Shown one piece after another: positions 39,001 through 51,178 of a DNA stretch of 64,000 bases. The stretch is from NCBI GenBank assembly GCA_017562135.1, contig QEYB01000003.1, forward strand, positions 62,001 through 126,000. Reading direction: 5' to 3'. The position numbers and the translations under genes were made by a program. A model generated the notes under the pieces. That model saw nothing but the letters and a program-made list of their open reading frames with translations, did no database searches and was not told the DNA's origin. Positions within the stretch are counted from its first letter, which is position 1, and each line of letters opens with the position of its first letter. This DNA is from Dipylidium caninum. Lineage: Eukaryota; Platyhelminthes; Cestoda; Cyclophyllidea; Dipylidiidae.

Positions 39001-42000
39001 GTTGCCTCCTGCCTCGTGAATCTCCATGAGCGCGGTGGGACAGCGGTCTCCTTCCTGACGGAACTTGTGGTTAGAGAGGTCTCCAGCCTCGGTGAGTCGA
39101 CTTGTCATGGGCGCCTTCTAGTGCTCCTTCTCTTGTGTGCACGAGAACCCATCAATAGACAAGTGCCTGTCATTTGTACTCCGTCAGCATAAAATATGAA
39201 TTTTGGGCTTTTTTGACGTCTTACTGGACATGGAGAGGGTTATTTTCTGATAAGATCAGGAGTCCTTCTCATGGAATTGGTTCTAAATCTAGGAAATGTG
39301 GTGACGTCCATTTTAGATTATGAGTAGTCGAATTATAAAATTCACAACTTCAGTAATTGAACAATTTGTTAAACATTCGCGAAACTACTGAAAGTGCAAA
39401 AGCATCCATTTTATGTGGTCTCCGAATATCCCATGGCAGAAGACAAATCCAGACCTGGCAACCAACTATTCCATTCCGAGCATCAATGACAACTTTGGTG
39501 GCTGATACGTCCATCACTCCCCTATTAAATTTGACGAAATATTTCCATTTTTTCGCTTTTAACACTAGGAAAGTGGGACGTAACGCGTGAAAGTTTAACA
39601 TTGCCAATTTATGGGCGCTTTCCGAGCAGTACGACACTGATTCTATCAAGGCCCAGTTTGTGCGGTGACTGTGAAAAGCGCCTATTTCAAAAGAGAGGAA
39701 CTATATCATGTTCACTAATTTATCACGCAGGCTAATATCCACACTTGACATTCATTTACTATTCCATTGTGAATTACCTTCTGTTTCGAATTCGTAGGTG
39801 ATGCCTGCTTTCCAATTCAAATAATTGTCATCGGCAATTCTAGCCGATTAGGACTTGAGGAATTTTAGGCCAGAACCCTTTGCCATAACAATGGCTAAAT
39901 GCAAAATCCCTCTTGTTCTGCTGTCAGACCGTCTCCACTTTCTTTGCACGATGCTGCATGGCTTCTGCATTCCACTTTCGGAACCGCTTGTAGATTTATT
40001 CACCAGCGTTTTTAAGCAGAGTCTAGGCTCCTTCCTTAAAGTGTCTAAGCGATTCCCATCCGAAATTACAATAAATTAACTTCCGCTCCAAACGATGACC
40101 TCTGGTATGAAGTAGCGTCAAAGAAGGAATTACTATCGTTAACCTTAATGTCATGTTAATACTGTATTTTTACTTGCTTGGCCTAGAACAACACATGTGA
40201 GGTACTCATTTAGCTCCTTATTAAAATTAATTTTAACATTCTTTTGGCAACAACTCAAGATTTTGCGCATCCCACATGCGCTTGATCTTTTGCTCCATAC
40301 TTGTAGGGACACTTGAGATTCATCAAATAATTACCCGAATATTTATCGCGTCTTTTTTATGTGCATAACGCCTAATTCAAGTGGTTTATGCGCTATTGTT
40401 CAGAAAATGAATCAATGACCTTTCGGTCGAACACAATGGCTACTAAGGCTGTGGAGAGCTACATCAAACTCGTTGGTAAAGAGGTGAGTTAGTCCTTCTT
40501 TAAGGCTCCGTACCGCAAATATTGACGGAAATACTTGACTCTGATAACTCATCCACAAGATGTAATTCATTAAATGGCATTTAAAAAAATAGTAGTCGAA
40601 TATTCTGTTTAGACGCTCTTTATTCTACATTGTGCTGCCATCTAAGTCTGCACTCCAACTTAACTCATTCCGTCTCTTACGGCTCCTCGGAGCGTTTGCT
40701 CATCTTTGACCCTTCATAAGCAAATTTAAGCGTTTAATTGCTAGACGCTTTCGGTTTCATCGTGCAATTCCGAAAACAAATCTGGCAAGACAATCTTAAT
40801 GATGCACAAATACTTTTACTGCAATAGTAAATAATTTCAGTAATTTAGACTATTGGTTGTCTATACCCTAATGAAACAGGCGTGAATTCCCTTGAAGACC
40901 TTCGAATATGGTTTCTTTTCAATATTAATGGCACGCTCTAACCTTCTTATAATAATTTTCCATAGAAGAACAGGAGCTCTAGTGTAGCTAGTATCATATT
41001 TTGGGATGAGTAAATGCATATCTGTCACAAATAATGAATGATGTCGGTTTTCATGTTAAATCAGACACACCGTATGGGGAGAAATTTATTTCTCATAATT
41101 TTTGCTACCCAACGAAACTCGCCCGTGAGATCCGGATTTCGGTGGAATCCCCTCTATCTTGTGTTGTCACAATTGTTAACGCTTAAAGTAGCTCGAAGAA
41201 ACTAGTGTCTATTGCGCTGGAAACGTGGGCGCTGGCATCTACCATTGTAAAATAATATCCCTCTAAGTTCTCCTTTTCCCAAATTATGCATCGCAATTCG
41301 GTCACCTTAAGATTCTTGTGCTTATAAAGCCTGTCCGTTGCGCGTCCAAGCAAAACGGACGCTGCTTTCAAGCACACTCTTCGCAAAAACTCCACTCAGT
41401 GGCAAACCACATCTTACTTTCACCTATGAACTAGTAAAATCTGACCTATTTCTCCCATTCTTAGCATATTTCTGCCTATCGGTTTACTATTTCCTGCTAA
41501 TTTGTTTGGATTTAGTATCTCCACAATCTGCTATACCGTTACATACAGCGGATTTTGATTTGCCCTGAAACTTGGGAAGTAGATCCGTGCAAATTGTCCC
41601 CGTCTGGCCTTTCGTCAGGCACTCTCATGTCGCCCGACGGTCAAGGCACGGCGCCATCAGCCACACTGATCATTCGGGACTATTGCGCCAAGAAACGTAT
41701 GCCTAACAGCAGTTGTGAACACCCAAAAGTGGACAATAGCCTGTCCCGCCTCGCCGTATTCAACAACGGACGAGTTGCGCACCCGGGTAGTCTGGTTTTC
41801 AATCAAACTCAGTTGCTCCAACATCTCGATCTGGTCTGGGATGCAGTCTGTGCCAGTATCTCCGACTTTCCTAAGTAAGTGCTCTCCCATAGATCATCTA
41901 CTTCCTTATGGCCATAGTCCGCATATTTACAAAGATGGGTAAATTTCGAGTGTTTATGTATTTGCACATATGTGATACCCACCCGGTAAAATGTGAGCTG

Positions 42001-45000
42001 GATAATAATGTGCAATATGAATTGAGTTTTGTAAATTAGTATGATCCCTATGCTCTGTTATTGCAACTACTTTATCCTTAAGCATTTGTTGTCGCTCCGA
42101 ACTTTCCTCCTACTCCACTTTCTTCTCCTACACGATTATTTTAATAATGTGGCTCTGGGGTAATTTGATGAAATTGTAACGAGGTTACAAAGGTGAGATT
42201 ACAAATGTGACAACATACGCTTTTTAGTTAATTTTACATTGAAATGAGGATAATGTGAGCAGACAATGTGGAATTTATTAATGTTTCCTGGCCTTAAAGC
42301 AGCCACGTCACGTTATCTGAACCAGTAAGTTAAATTTTGAATTAAATTGTACCGAGCTATCTAGAAAGAAAGGGAAAATACGCTTATTTCTGTATATAAA
42401 GACTTCTTATGTTTACCTCTGTCGTGTTGAGGTTGAAGTTACAGGATCGTGCAACGTGTGGGAAAGATTTCGTTTTCAGTTGCAACACACTCGATGACCT
42501 TGATCTGAAAAGTACAAACCCTGAACTTGAATATCTCTCCAGTGGATAGGTCAACAGAGCCTTTGCCTGCCCCATGGTGCCATGTTCTGATCGACAGTGG
42601 CTTCGTTTATCGCGGAAATTAGAAATGCTCTCGAGCTGTTGACTAGGCCAGATAGGTCGGGCTTTAATTTTATCCGAGGGTAGCCATCATTCCACGTTGA
42701 TGCAGGATTTTTGTGCTGAGTCTTGAGCCCATTGATATCTGTATTTAAATGGATGCATGATCAACACGCTCTTCATTCATAACCAAATTTCTGTTTGAAA
42801 AGAGTTGTTCATAGATTACTTCTGTAGCTACCGCGTTTCTTGCAACTTTCTAAAATACGAAATTTCTAGTGTTTGGACAAAAGTCGATGCTACTAACTTC
42901 ACCATATTTTTAATTCAGGCCATTGTTGGAGGTATTCGCCTCATTTCGGGTGGTGCTCGAGCCGACCAAGGGCGCCGAATTCTGTGATAAATTAATTTCT
43001 GCTTGCATCTTCCTCCGCTTCATCTGTCCAGCAATCCTAACTCCCTCGCTATTCGGCCTTGCTAGCAGTTTTCCCGGTGAATTGAGCTGTCAGCGAAATC
43101 TTACACTCATCGCCAAATCTCTACAATCACTTGCGAATCTTTCAACCTTCGGCGATAAGGTACGAAGGCCCCTGTGTGGCGCCGTTATTTGACATTGCCA
43201 CTTCATTGTTCCCCATGACTTCATCTGAGCTGCAGAAGTTAAACATTGCGAGCCCGTGCCAGTTAGTGCCAGAAGATCGTCAATCCTTCACACACATTTC
43301 CATTTGTGATTCGAAAGGGATCTTGTCATTTTTTGTTTTACTTTATTAGTCTTCGAATAAGAAGCAACCCATAAATTTTCATTTTCTCGGATTTTAAGTA
43401 TTCAAATTAAAAACCTTATATATATGTTACATAACTTCTTAATTTTTTAAGCTCTTTCATGTTCCTAAATATGTAGCATGGCGGAGAGTCATTAGGTCTT
43501 TCAGCAATATCCGCCTCAAGCTTATTTCCCACTAAACAGTCACTTTTTTCTTGTCTGCCTGTTTATTACTTGTGAGTGAGGCAAATTCTTCTCAAAACCC
43601 CTGTAACGGAATTGTTTTCCTCTCAATTAAAACAATTTCGCTAACCATGGATGGTCGATAAAATTTATTTCACGTCTTTTTTAAAATCTATTTCTTGCTT
43701 TTATCGCTATTATTAATTGTGCTATGGCTGGAAATCGGTCCTCCCTGTGTGATAACTTTCGCATTATTACGGGGCAAAAATCTACTCGTATATCGGCTGG
43801 CATGTGTGGACTTGTCGGTGGAAGTCGGGCTTGAGAGACTGCGGGACATTCGCCTCGCCCGCGCTCCACTATGGACGAGGCGGATGTCCCGCAGTACACA
43901 GCTCAACATTTTCCGTCCAGTAGAGTAGATCAAGTGACGGTTCTAAAAACTCTCCTTACCCTTACCATTACTGAAATGGGCAGTACGGCAAATAAGAAGG
44001 TACTCCTGGAAGGCATTAGTGAATACTGCAAATATGTCTAGCTATCGCACTTACTCTTAAATGCGACATCATATTTTCTTGATGGATGTCACAACGCCTT
44101 ATAAAATTTTCTTTCTTATGGGTTTACTACTCGACATTAGTTTTAACGTTGCGTTACAAGACCAACTTTCTGTTTGTAGGAGTCTTTTATGAGGTTTATG
44201 AATGCTTACGTGGAGACCCAAATCCCGGTGATGCGCAACTTTTTGCGCGACATCTCCTCGCTGTCCGCAGTTTTCGAACGAAGTCATCAGGCGACATCAC
44301 CGATGGCTAAAGAAATAGACTGCGGTTACGAACTAGCCTGTCTACAAAACATCTGCCACGAAATTTTAACCTCCTCCATTGGTCAAGAGGCCTGTTCTGC
44401 CACCTCTCCGGTTCGATATTTTTATGTCAACGACCTTCAATTTCAGCCGAGGGGCTTGAGGGTTATGTGCTATACATTCTCCTCATTAAATCCTTTAAAT
44501 TAGCATGGAATTTAGTTAGTCAAATATGTTTCCAAATAAGATGTCCTAGTAATGCCTAACAGGAAGGGAAAATGGCTATTGACGCCAGGATCCCGTTGTT
44601 TAAATCACACTTAAGCAAAAGTCATTGCCTATAATCGTTTGGTAAAGGGAGGAATAATGCAACCGTTTGTACAAAGGTTATTTACTTTTGCTGTTTGGTC
44701 ATTTGCCACACCTTCACTCTCACTAATCTTCGATATCTGCGCTTAGGGAAGCTGATCGCTTTCATGCATATGCTTTTAGTAGTCGTCTTGGATAAATCGG
44801 GTCATTTGTCGACACCACACATTCGAACACCTTGTAATTATGTTTCAATGTTAACACCTCCCAAAGTTTAGCGAGGACGCACGTGAAAGCATGTGGAGAA
44901 CAATAAAATCCCTATTTAAGAGGAGGGAGGTGAGATGCCACTGAACCCAAGGGAAAAATGTCCCGCACATAAGCACTTTATGGGTTGAACCACTGATGTT

Positions 45001-48000
45001 TGGATTAAGCTTTCTTAGTCCATTGGCAACATTAAATATTATTAAAGTACTGTCATGGTGTTGCCTCCTATTATTAGCCTTTTATCGCTTCTATAGCCAT
45101 CCTTGTGATCCATGAGTAAAAATTTAGTAAGTGGTTTGCCCACGTGGTTTCTGAAATGTTAGTGAAGTGTGTTTCCGCGGATGAATGGTAGTACTCGAAT
45201 AAAATAATAAGTGCCCTCGAAACAAGCATGCAAAGCGCTAAAAGTTATGCGGCCAAGGAAAGAAATGCAATGGGGCTTTCATTATGGGAGCATGCGGCAA
45301 TACACGAGTAGTGCGTCTGCATGATAAAATCATTTTATTACTGACTGGAAAAGGCACTTTCACATATGTCAACGTCATTATTCGTAGTTGTTCCTTTGCG
45401 TCTCGGCCACCGACATTCTTTTGGTTGCATTTATTCTCTTAAGTTCACCATATGAGAATCGACGAAAGAGTACATTTTAAAACATTTTGTAGTACATGTA
45501 TTGTGAGATAGTCCATAAAATCGTTACTTTCCTTAAACATAAGTAAAAATACGTAATTAGACAGTTAACTTCCCAACTTTCTCCTTTTAAAGTGGACCCT
45601 TTGTCTTCCAGATGTTCGGGCCAAGCGACGAAGAAACTCTGATTACGCCCCTACCTCCATCATTAGCGCGCCTTCCTGAAATTATAACTCACCTTGAAAA
45701 TGTGAAGAGTGGAAATGCTGTTGGAACTGACTCCGCCGATACCCGAGCAGCGATGGATTCAGAGTACGCTGCTGTTGACTCAGGAGATCGTTTGCCATCC
45801 TACTCAACTGTCTCAACCGTGAAAAGTGGGTCACGAAATCCACTTCCTCTGCTCTACCTCTCAATGCAGGAGTCATTGGCCGACTTCCCATTTGGTACTA
45901 GCTTCGGCAATTCTAAACGTGAAAATCACGTCATAAGCTCACCAATTCAAAAGCCTAGAGCAGTACGTCCTGGCATAGTGAAGACATCTGAGGCCTCGTC
46001 GAGTGATATGGAAAATTCGCTACAGATACCCGCTTTCTCTGACACTTCGATGAGGTCCCCTAAGAAAGTTTTCTCAATTGATGGAGATTATGATGATGAT
46101 CAGGTCACTGTTAAAGAGCTTCTGAAAGGTTCTGCATTCCTAAGTGATTCCGTGAAATCTTGTGAGCGCGCCGGTGATGAAGCCTTCTCAGGCAACATCG
46201 ATGTAGACTACGACGACCCCTATAGCGAAGAAATCTGTGACTCGGTGGGTGTTTTGAATTTCATAAAGACAGCTAACTACAAGACGTTCATGGCTAAGCT
46301 TATGTGATTTGCGCTTCCTTCAATTGATGATTTCGTAGACCTCTTGCGTTTTCCCATGTTAATTGCCAGACAAACAACGTATTCCTAAGTATTAGTACCT
46401 TTAAAAGTAACAAACTTATTTGTCGTTCACAAGTAAACTCACATTCCTGAACTCCGCCTTTATGCTAACTTTGGCCTGCCCTAACGCAATGGAATATGTG
46501 CTTTCGATCTTAGAAATAGCAAAAATAGTCTACCATAGTATCCCCACGTAATTCTAAGGCGAGTTGTTAGCTATGATGAAAACGTGAAATAGACTCCCTA
46601 TGGATTGTTTTGGGCATATAGGCACAGTCATCCCGTAGACAAACGATTAACGATGCAGTCCACGGGGATTATCAAAAGAATGATGAGGGTCAGACGTCCA
46701 ACCTTGGTGCAAGTCCAGTTCGCACAATACAAATCCCATCTCCACCTAGCGCCTTCTCTCTCTACCGACGACCTCTAGCGACAGCGTCCAATTCATGCAG
46801 CATTCCTCTGGCGGAGGTCGCCCCAATCGAGGGTGGTGCGAACCTCGTCACTGTGAGCTTTACCACCCCTGGAGTGCTCACGTTGCCGCGCAGGTCGCAT
46901 TGCCACAAATCCGCGATTCCCTGCGACCGTCTTGAGACTTCCTGCACAATCACAAATAATGCGCCTCGTGAGAATCTTGTCCTCGAACCCCAACCGAATC
47001 CCATCGTCACGCGTGTAAGTGATCACTGAAGGTGAATGTATTTATGCAGACAATTAATGAATTCTTCGAATATTACGCTCTTCTGCGCTACTTTGTTTAC
47101 TGTTAACACGCTGCGTTTACCACATTCAGTTCAGTCTCGTAAAGACTTTTCAATATTTTAGATTTTCTTTTAGTTGACTCATATTTGATACAGTTAGTGG
47201 CAAATAATAACCGCATAAAACTGCCAGTATCTTTTATGAAACAGGAATGATTCATTTTTTGTGGTTGTTTGTTAATTATAACTTGGCTGGTTAACTACAT
47301 TTCAATTACTAAAGCTCATTCAGTCTGACATCACCCGAAAATAATTGATGTTAAAGTTAACTAGGAACACTTTTAAATGGAGCTATAATTTTTCTTTTGC
47401 CATTTCAGCTGAATCCATGCGTTTCGTTGTCATCAATAACCTCCCCTGGCCGCTTATCTCTCACTAACAAATCGGAATCAAGGGCAAAACAATATCAAAA
47501 CCCTTACTCTCAAGCTACTAGCATTAGTTTGAGCACCCATGCCTCCGATTTAACCAACATACCTGGTCGAGATGTGGCCGCGAGAGGTACGTTAAGTGAA
47601 CGAATGCTACCTTCCTTTACTAAAAACGCTCTCCCTCAAATGGACTATGACGTTGGCAATGTAAGTGTTCCTCCAACTCGAGCGAGGACTGGCGATTCAC
47701 ATACTATGACAGCTGGAGGCAGTTGGACTGTGGAACCTGCCAGTGGGGTAGATTGGACGAGTGCACTGCCTGCAAGGAAAGTTAGCGGTCCGAGGAGCAT
47801 TCGAAGCCACCCGTCACACACACAGGCCGTGTCAGTGGAAAATGAAGAATTGCTGACGTCAACTTTGGAAGAACTTGGAGATGCTGTGGCCTGGTGAGAC
47901 AGCCTACTTTACGAAGCTATTTAAAATGTTCTTTGTCAGTTCAATAAAATGATTGATGAAATAAATCATAACCAATTCCTTCATTTCCTACACATTGTCT

Positions 48001-49644
48001 TAACTTCCAAATTTATCTCTCATCAGTAATTTCTACCATAGAAGCCCAAAATGTGGCCTATTTCGCATTAGTTTCTTATTGTATAAAACTCACTTTTCTG
48101 GAGCTACTCAAGTATTAAATCATCGAATTGGCTAGCTTCGGCTAACTCACATATTGCAGCAGGTTTTTTCATGTCAAATCCACTGACTTACTACTCCATG
48201 ATAGTAATTTTACGAAAGTCACTCGGTCACATTATTGAATTGGTGAGAGATTTCAGTTGAATGGGAAGTTTCATCAGATGAATTGTTAGTGAACAATATC
48301 AACACAAGTTATTGTAATCATAATGCCAAATCATCTACCTTTGTGTGAGATGTCGCCAAGCCATGTCTTAATTGGTGTGCTGTCTTTAAAAATAATCTTC
48401 TGCTTTTATTTCAGTTCAAAATAAGATAATTATTTAATGGAATTTATGGCTTAAATAAAGGTAAAACCGGAGTGTCTTAGATCAAAAAAATTCACTTGCT
48501 GTGCCTGGTACGCAGAAATTTGTCCAACACATTTGACCGTCTGCTATTTCCGTTCTCAAACATTCCATAGACAAGTAAGAAGAGTTCTAGCTGATATTGC
48601 TATCATTGTTAATCATTTTGAAGGTTGCGTTAGTATTAAATTTTGCAAATGTTCTTTGGCAATTTAGACATTGTGGAGCAACTTTGAATATTAAATCTAA
48701 TTTCACTGTGGAGCTGTATCTTAGTTCACAAACTACTTTCTGAAAACAGTGTACTTTTTTTAAAGGGCTCCTTAAACTTCCTCTGGCATTACTATTTTTG
48801 TCACGTCCACTTTCTATATGAGTCCTTAAGTATTATGTTTTCGTGGCTTATGTCTAGGTTGGAGAGAGAACGCGATGATCTGTTGAGCATGCAAGAAAGT
48901 CGACAATTTAATAAACGCCCGCGATCCCGACTGAGCCACATTAGCGGTTGTGAATCCTTACCACAAGCAGGAGAACTTTCTACGCCAACCATTCACACCT
49001 GTACTGCATCTGCAATTGGTCTCACAACTTCGACTGCAGCTACAACCACAAGGCGCCTTAATCCCCATACCTCAACACCATCTCTGTACTGGTTAAATTG
49101 TGCACCTTCGCCCAATGATGAAATATTCTCATTGACAAAATCGACCAATAGTCTCACCGAACAGCCCCTTCCTCTCCACAAACACCACCGATCCGCTGTC
49201 TCAAAAACTTTCACCTTGTCTCGTTCTGGTTCTGCCTCTGTAAGTCCTTCCCGCCGAAGCCGAGATGGCAACGACTCGGCAAACAACACTGGATGCCTAC
49301 AACTTCCCCATCAGCGCACTACGACACTGGTAATAGCTAGTAAAATGTTGCCTGAGTCAATCGGTTGCACCAGGATGAATCTATCGGGGCCTCAGACACC
49401 AGTTGGACCCCGGCGGAGGCTGAGCAAAGAAGACAACTCGGGCGATTTTGAAGTAATTCTGCAACATCCGTACCACACTCGGTCACGCACATCCAGCTTC
49501 GTTTCCACATCAAACTGCAATCTTTTAACATCGAACAATCCGCCTCATGCTACTACATCGACTACCACTACCGCCACTACTGTGATTGGTGGTGACACTT
49601 ACTTCCATAGCGGCATGGAACGAGGGGAGTATTTTTCCTGCTGA
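26438..49644 (+). CDS. Ras GTPase-activating protein, SynGAP/DAB2IP/RASAL2 family
   Basis: This family makes Ras- and Rap-type GTPases hydrolyse GTP, ending the signal at the inner plasma membrane. I assemble 14 exons whose phases all close: 26438-27051, 29192-29296, 32410-32511, 35393-35529, 36526-36806, 38929-39091, 40404-40483, 41549-41874, 42919-43159, 44180-44410, 45612-46244, 46628-47014, 47409-47893 and 48858-49644, about 1,523 codons. The order is a Ser-rich N-terminus, a C2 domain, a RasGAP domain and a Ser/Thr-rich tail. The start is the first ATG after an in-frame TGA. The ends of exons 10 and 11 and the start of exon 12 are the least certain, because the exon 10 donor is weak (CCG|GTTCGA). 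No PH domain is recognisable, unlike vertebrate members. Intron 2 has a GC donor. Which vertebrate paralogue it matches best cannot be told, and it may be the single ancestral type. Confidence 0.88.
29192..36806 (+). other. RasGAP exons 2-5: C2 domain
   Basis: The exons are 29192-29296, 32410-32511, 35393-35529 and 36526-36806. In order they encode [30 protein letters not shown] with [26 protein letters not shown], and [10 protein letters not shown] through [14 protein letters not shown]. These match the SynGAP/DAB2IP C2 block, where the family reads for example LCLDDTLYARTT and HNLPPLRTVTVHLYRE. Relative to those proteins there is extra Gly/Ser/Thr-rich text in exon 5 before the final strand. 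In the family the C2 domain supports membrane binding and Rap-GAP activity. Confidence 0.88.
29297..32409 (+). other. GC-AG intron (RasGAP intron 2)
   Basis: Exon 2 must end after AAG AAA AG to keep the conserved run KKK-R-YYC. The next bases are GCAAGA, not GT. The acceptor at 32408-32409 is TTTCAG. AG|GCAAG is the usual context of the minor GC donor class. No GT within reach keeps both the frame and the C2 sequence. Confidence 0.8.
36807..38928 (+). promoter_or_regulatory. RasGAP intron 5 with an internal CpG-rich, promoter-like island
   Basis: The core is 37120-37770. Three CCAAT boxes lie close together: inverted at 37124-37128 and 37147-37151, direct at 37157-37161. An AP-1 consensus TGAGTCA sits at 37589-37595, followed at once by a GC box (GGGGCGGGCGG, 37598-37608) inside a CG-alternating stretch. 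Four frames on both strands stay open across the island, as expected where stop codons are rare in GC-rich DNA, so none is called a gene. A second promoter would give a product lacking most of the C2 domain but keeping the GAP domain. The motifs are seen; the function is inferred. Confidence 0.35.
38929..44410 (+). other. RasGAP exons 6-10: catalytic GAP domain
   Basis: The exons are 38929-39091, 40404-40483, 41549-41874, 42919-43159 and 44180-44410. The arginine finger is the CGG codon at 40424-40426 in [10 protein letters not shown], which corresponds to the family's FRxNTLATKA. The structural motif [10 protein letters not shown] is encoded from 43010, with its Arg at 43016-43018. [27 protein letters not shown] and MRNFLRDIS follow the family order. 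Two departures stand out: about 55-60 extra residues in exon 8 between EVDPCKL and the helix LDLVWDAV, and about 10 expected residues missing between exons 7 and 8. All key catalytic positions I can check are present. Confidence 0.9.
43838..43895 (+). repeat. 20-bp perfect-pairing intronic hairpin
   Basis: The arms 43838-43857 and 43876-43895 are reverse complements at 19 of 20 positions and enclose an 18-nt loop. The one difference is a T facing a G, so RNA from the plus strand pairs along all 20 positions through a G-U wobble. The minus-strand RNA would have an A-C mismatch instead. It lies in the RasGAP intron 43160-44179 and is GC-rich against an AT-rich background. Confidence 0.85.
45612..49644 (+). 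other. RasGAP exons 11-14: Ser/Thr-rich tail
   Basis: The exons are 45612-46244, 46628-47014, 47409-47893 and 48858-49644, with stop TGA at 49642. The beginning ([21 protein letters not shown]) resembles the segment after the GAP domain in DAB2IP. The rest is low-complexity Ser/Thr/Pro with acidic patches. A short helical piece ([20 protein letters not shown]) is created across the exon 13/14 junction, where TG plus G makes Trp. It may be a remnant of the longer C-terminal coiled coil seen in vertebrates. The last 30 residues include a Thr run. Confidence 0.7.
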
Positions 49645-51178
49645 GCTCACCTCTGATACTGTGACACATCAGTGGTTCATTTTGTAAATTATTATAAACT
49701 TATTTTCTTCCGACTTCTAGAGCCCTATTAACCTGAATGATGAATGTACGTGTGTATGAGAATATATATGGTAGATTAAAAGCCAACATTTATCCCTATT
49801 ATGAAGAATTTGACGGCATGAGGAAAGCCAAATTCGCTTTGGTGAGGAATGAGGCAATGAAGTGTTCTACGAGATATCGATCGGAAAAAGCACTTTATAA
49901 TCATGACAATTTGTAAGGAATTATAGGATCTAATAAGAAGTAATGGCTGTAGATGCTAATTGTGCAAGAATTCCCAGTATTCAATTCACCAAGTTATCTG
50001 TGGACAGTAAGAATAAATAAGTCAAGAATCATTCATCGAAGATTTATCGAAGACTTCCCAAAAAGGATTTCCCTTTCTGCAACCGCTGTAGGCAACTTAC
50101 GCATGGTGGTAAAAATGATATACACCGGAAGATGAATATTGAACAAACACTCCAGCTTTCTAATTTTATAGAGCTATTTTTATTCAGCCAGAGTTTCACC
50201 GTTCTCGCGAATGATATATGTCTTAACACCTACGCGTTGAATGGCGCCAAAAAAACGCCAAGAAGTACAGTTAAAGGGAACCTCATCAAATGCAACTGAC
50301 GAAAAAAATAAGACTTCGCGATTGATCTTTAATGTATCACCCACACAGAGCACTTTACGTTTGTGGGGGAATTGACATCCCCGTACTCTTTGAGCCATTC
50401 CGTGATCCAATAATAAAGATACATTCCACCAACAATAGTCTTAGCGAGCGTTGTCATTTGGCTACACAATGTTCTTCATTTAAGCTAATAAATCCAACCG
50501 AGAAAAGCCCTCAATAGTGGTCCGAGTAATACATTGGCTCTCAATAGGTAAAGTAGGGAAGAACAATAGTGTTGTAAGGAGAGTATTGAAAATAACGATC
50601 GAAGCCAAATTAAAACCAAAACAGAGCGGTGCGGAATTGGGTTACTGCCATGTGGTCCATTTTACTTAGGTTTTAAAGGTAATGAGCAAGTTTGTGAGTT
50701 GGTTCATTTCATGAATCCAGACAATGAGATATGGTGGGACTTAATGGTGCAAAATATTGCATACATCAGGCTTTACTAACATGCCGGTGTTAAAACAATT
50801 GGACAGCTATACCGGCGCAAATAACTAGAATATTGAATTTAGAGGAGCATCTGTCCATGGTGGCTGAACAATGCTCTTGAGGGAAGTGTTCTTATTGCAG
50901 GTATTGCGGTTGCATATGACACGTTATCAACACTAAGTACTTCTTTCTAGCTGTGCTTCAACCAATCATAATCCACAGTGAGAAAAAGCGATAATGCCGC
51001 ACAAATAAAGTAATACAATTTTACTAAATATAAAATTGTAAAATAATTATTTTATAATGGCATGTAATGCGTTGATTATGCAAAATGGGAATCAAATATC
51101 TTTTTGTTTATTTGAAACACTATGAATCAAACGGTCAACTCATTCGTCGTTTAACCTATATGTTCAGGATACCACAGG
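49645..51178. other. Spacer between the RasGAP and VPS13 genes
   Basis: AT-rich, with no open frame I can support. AATAAA near 50013 and ATTAAA near 49774 are candidate polyadenylation signals for RasGAP. Just before the VPS13 ATG the sequence ATGTTCAG|GATACCACAG|GATGG offers two acceptor-like AGs, so a leader intron or a spliced-leader addition site is possible. Two short AT palindromes near 51.02-51.06 kb precede it. Confidence 0.45.
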
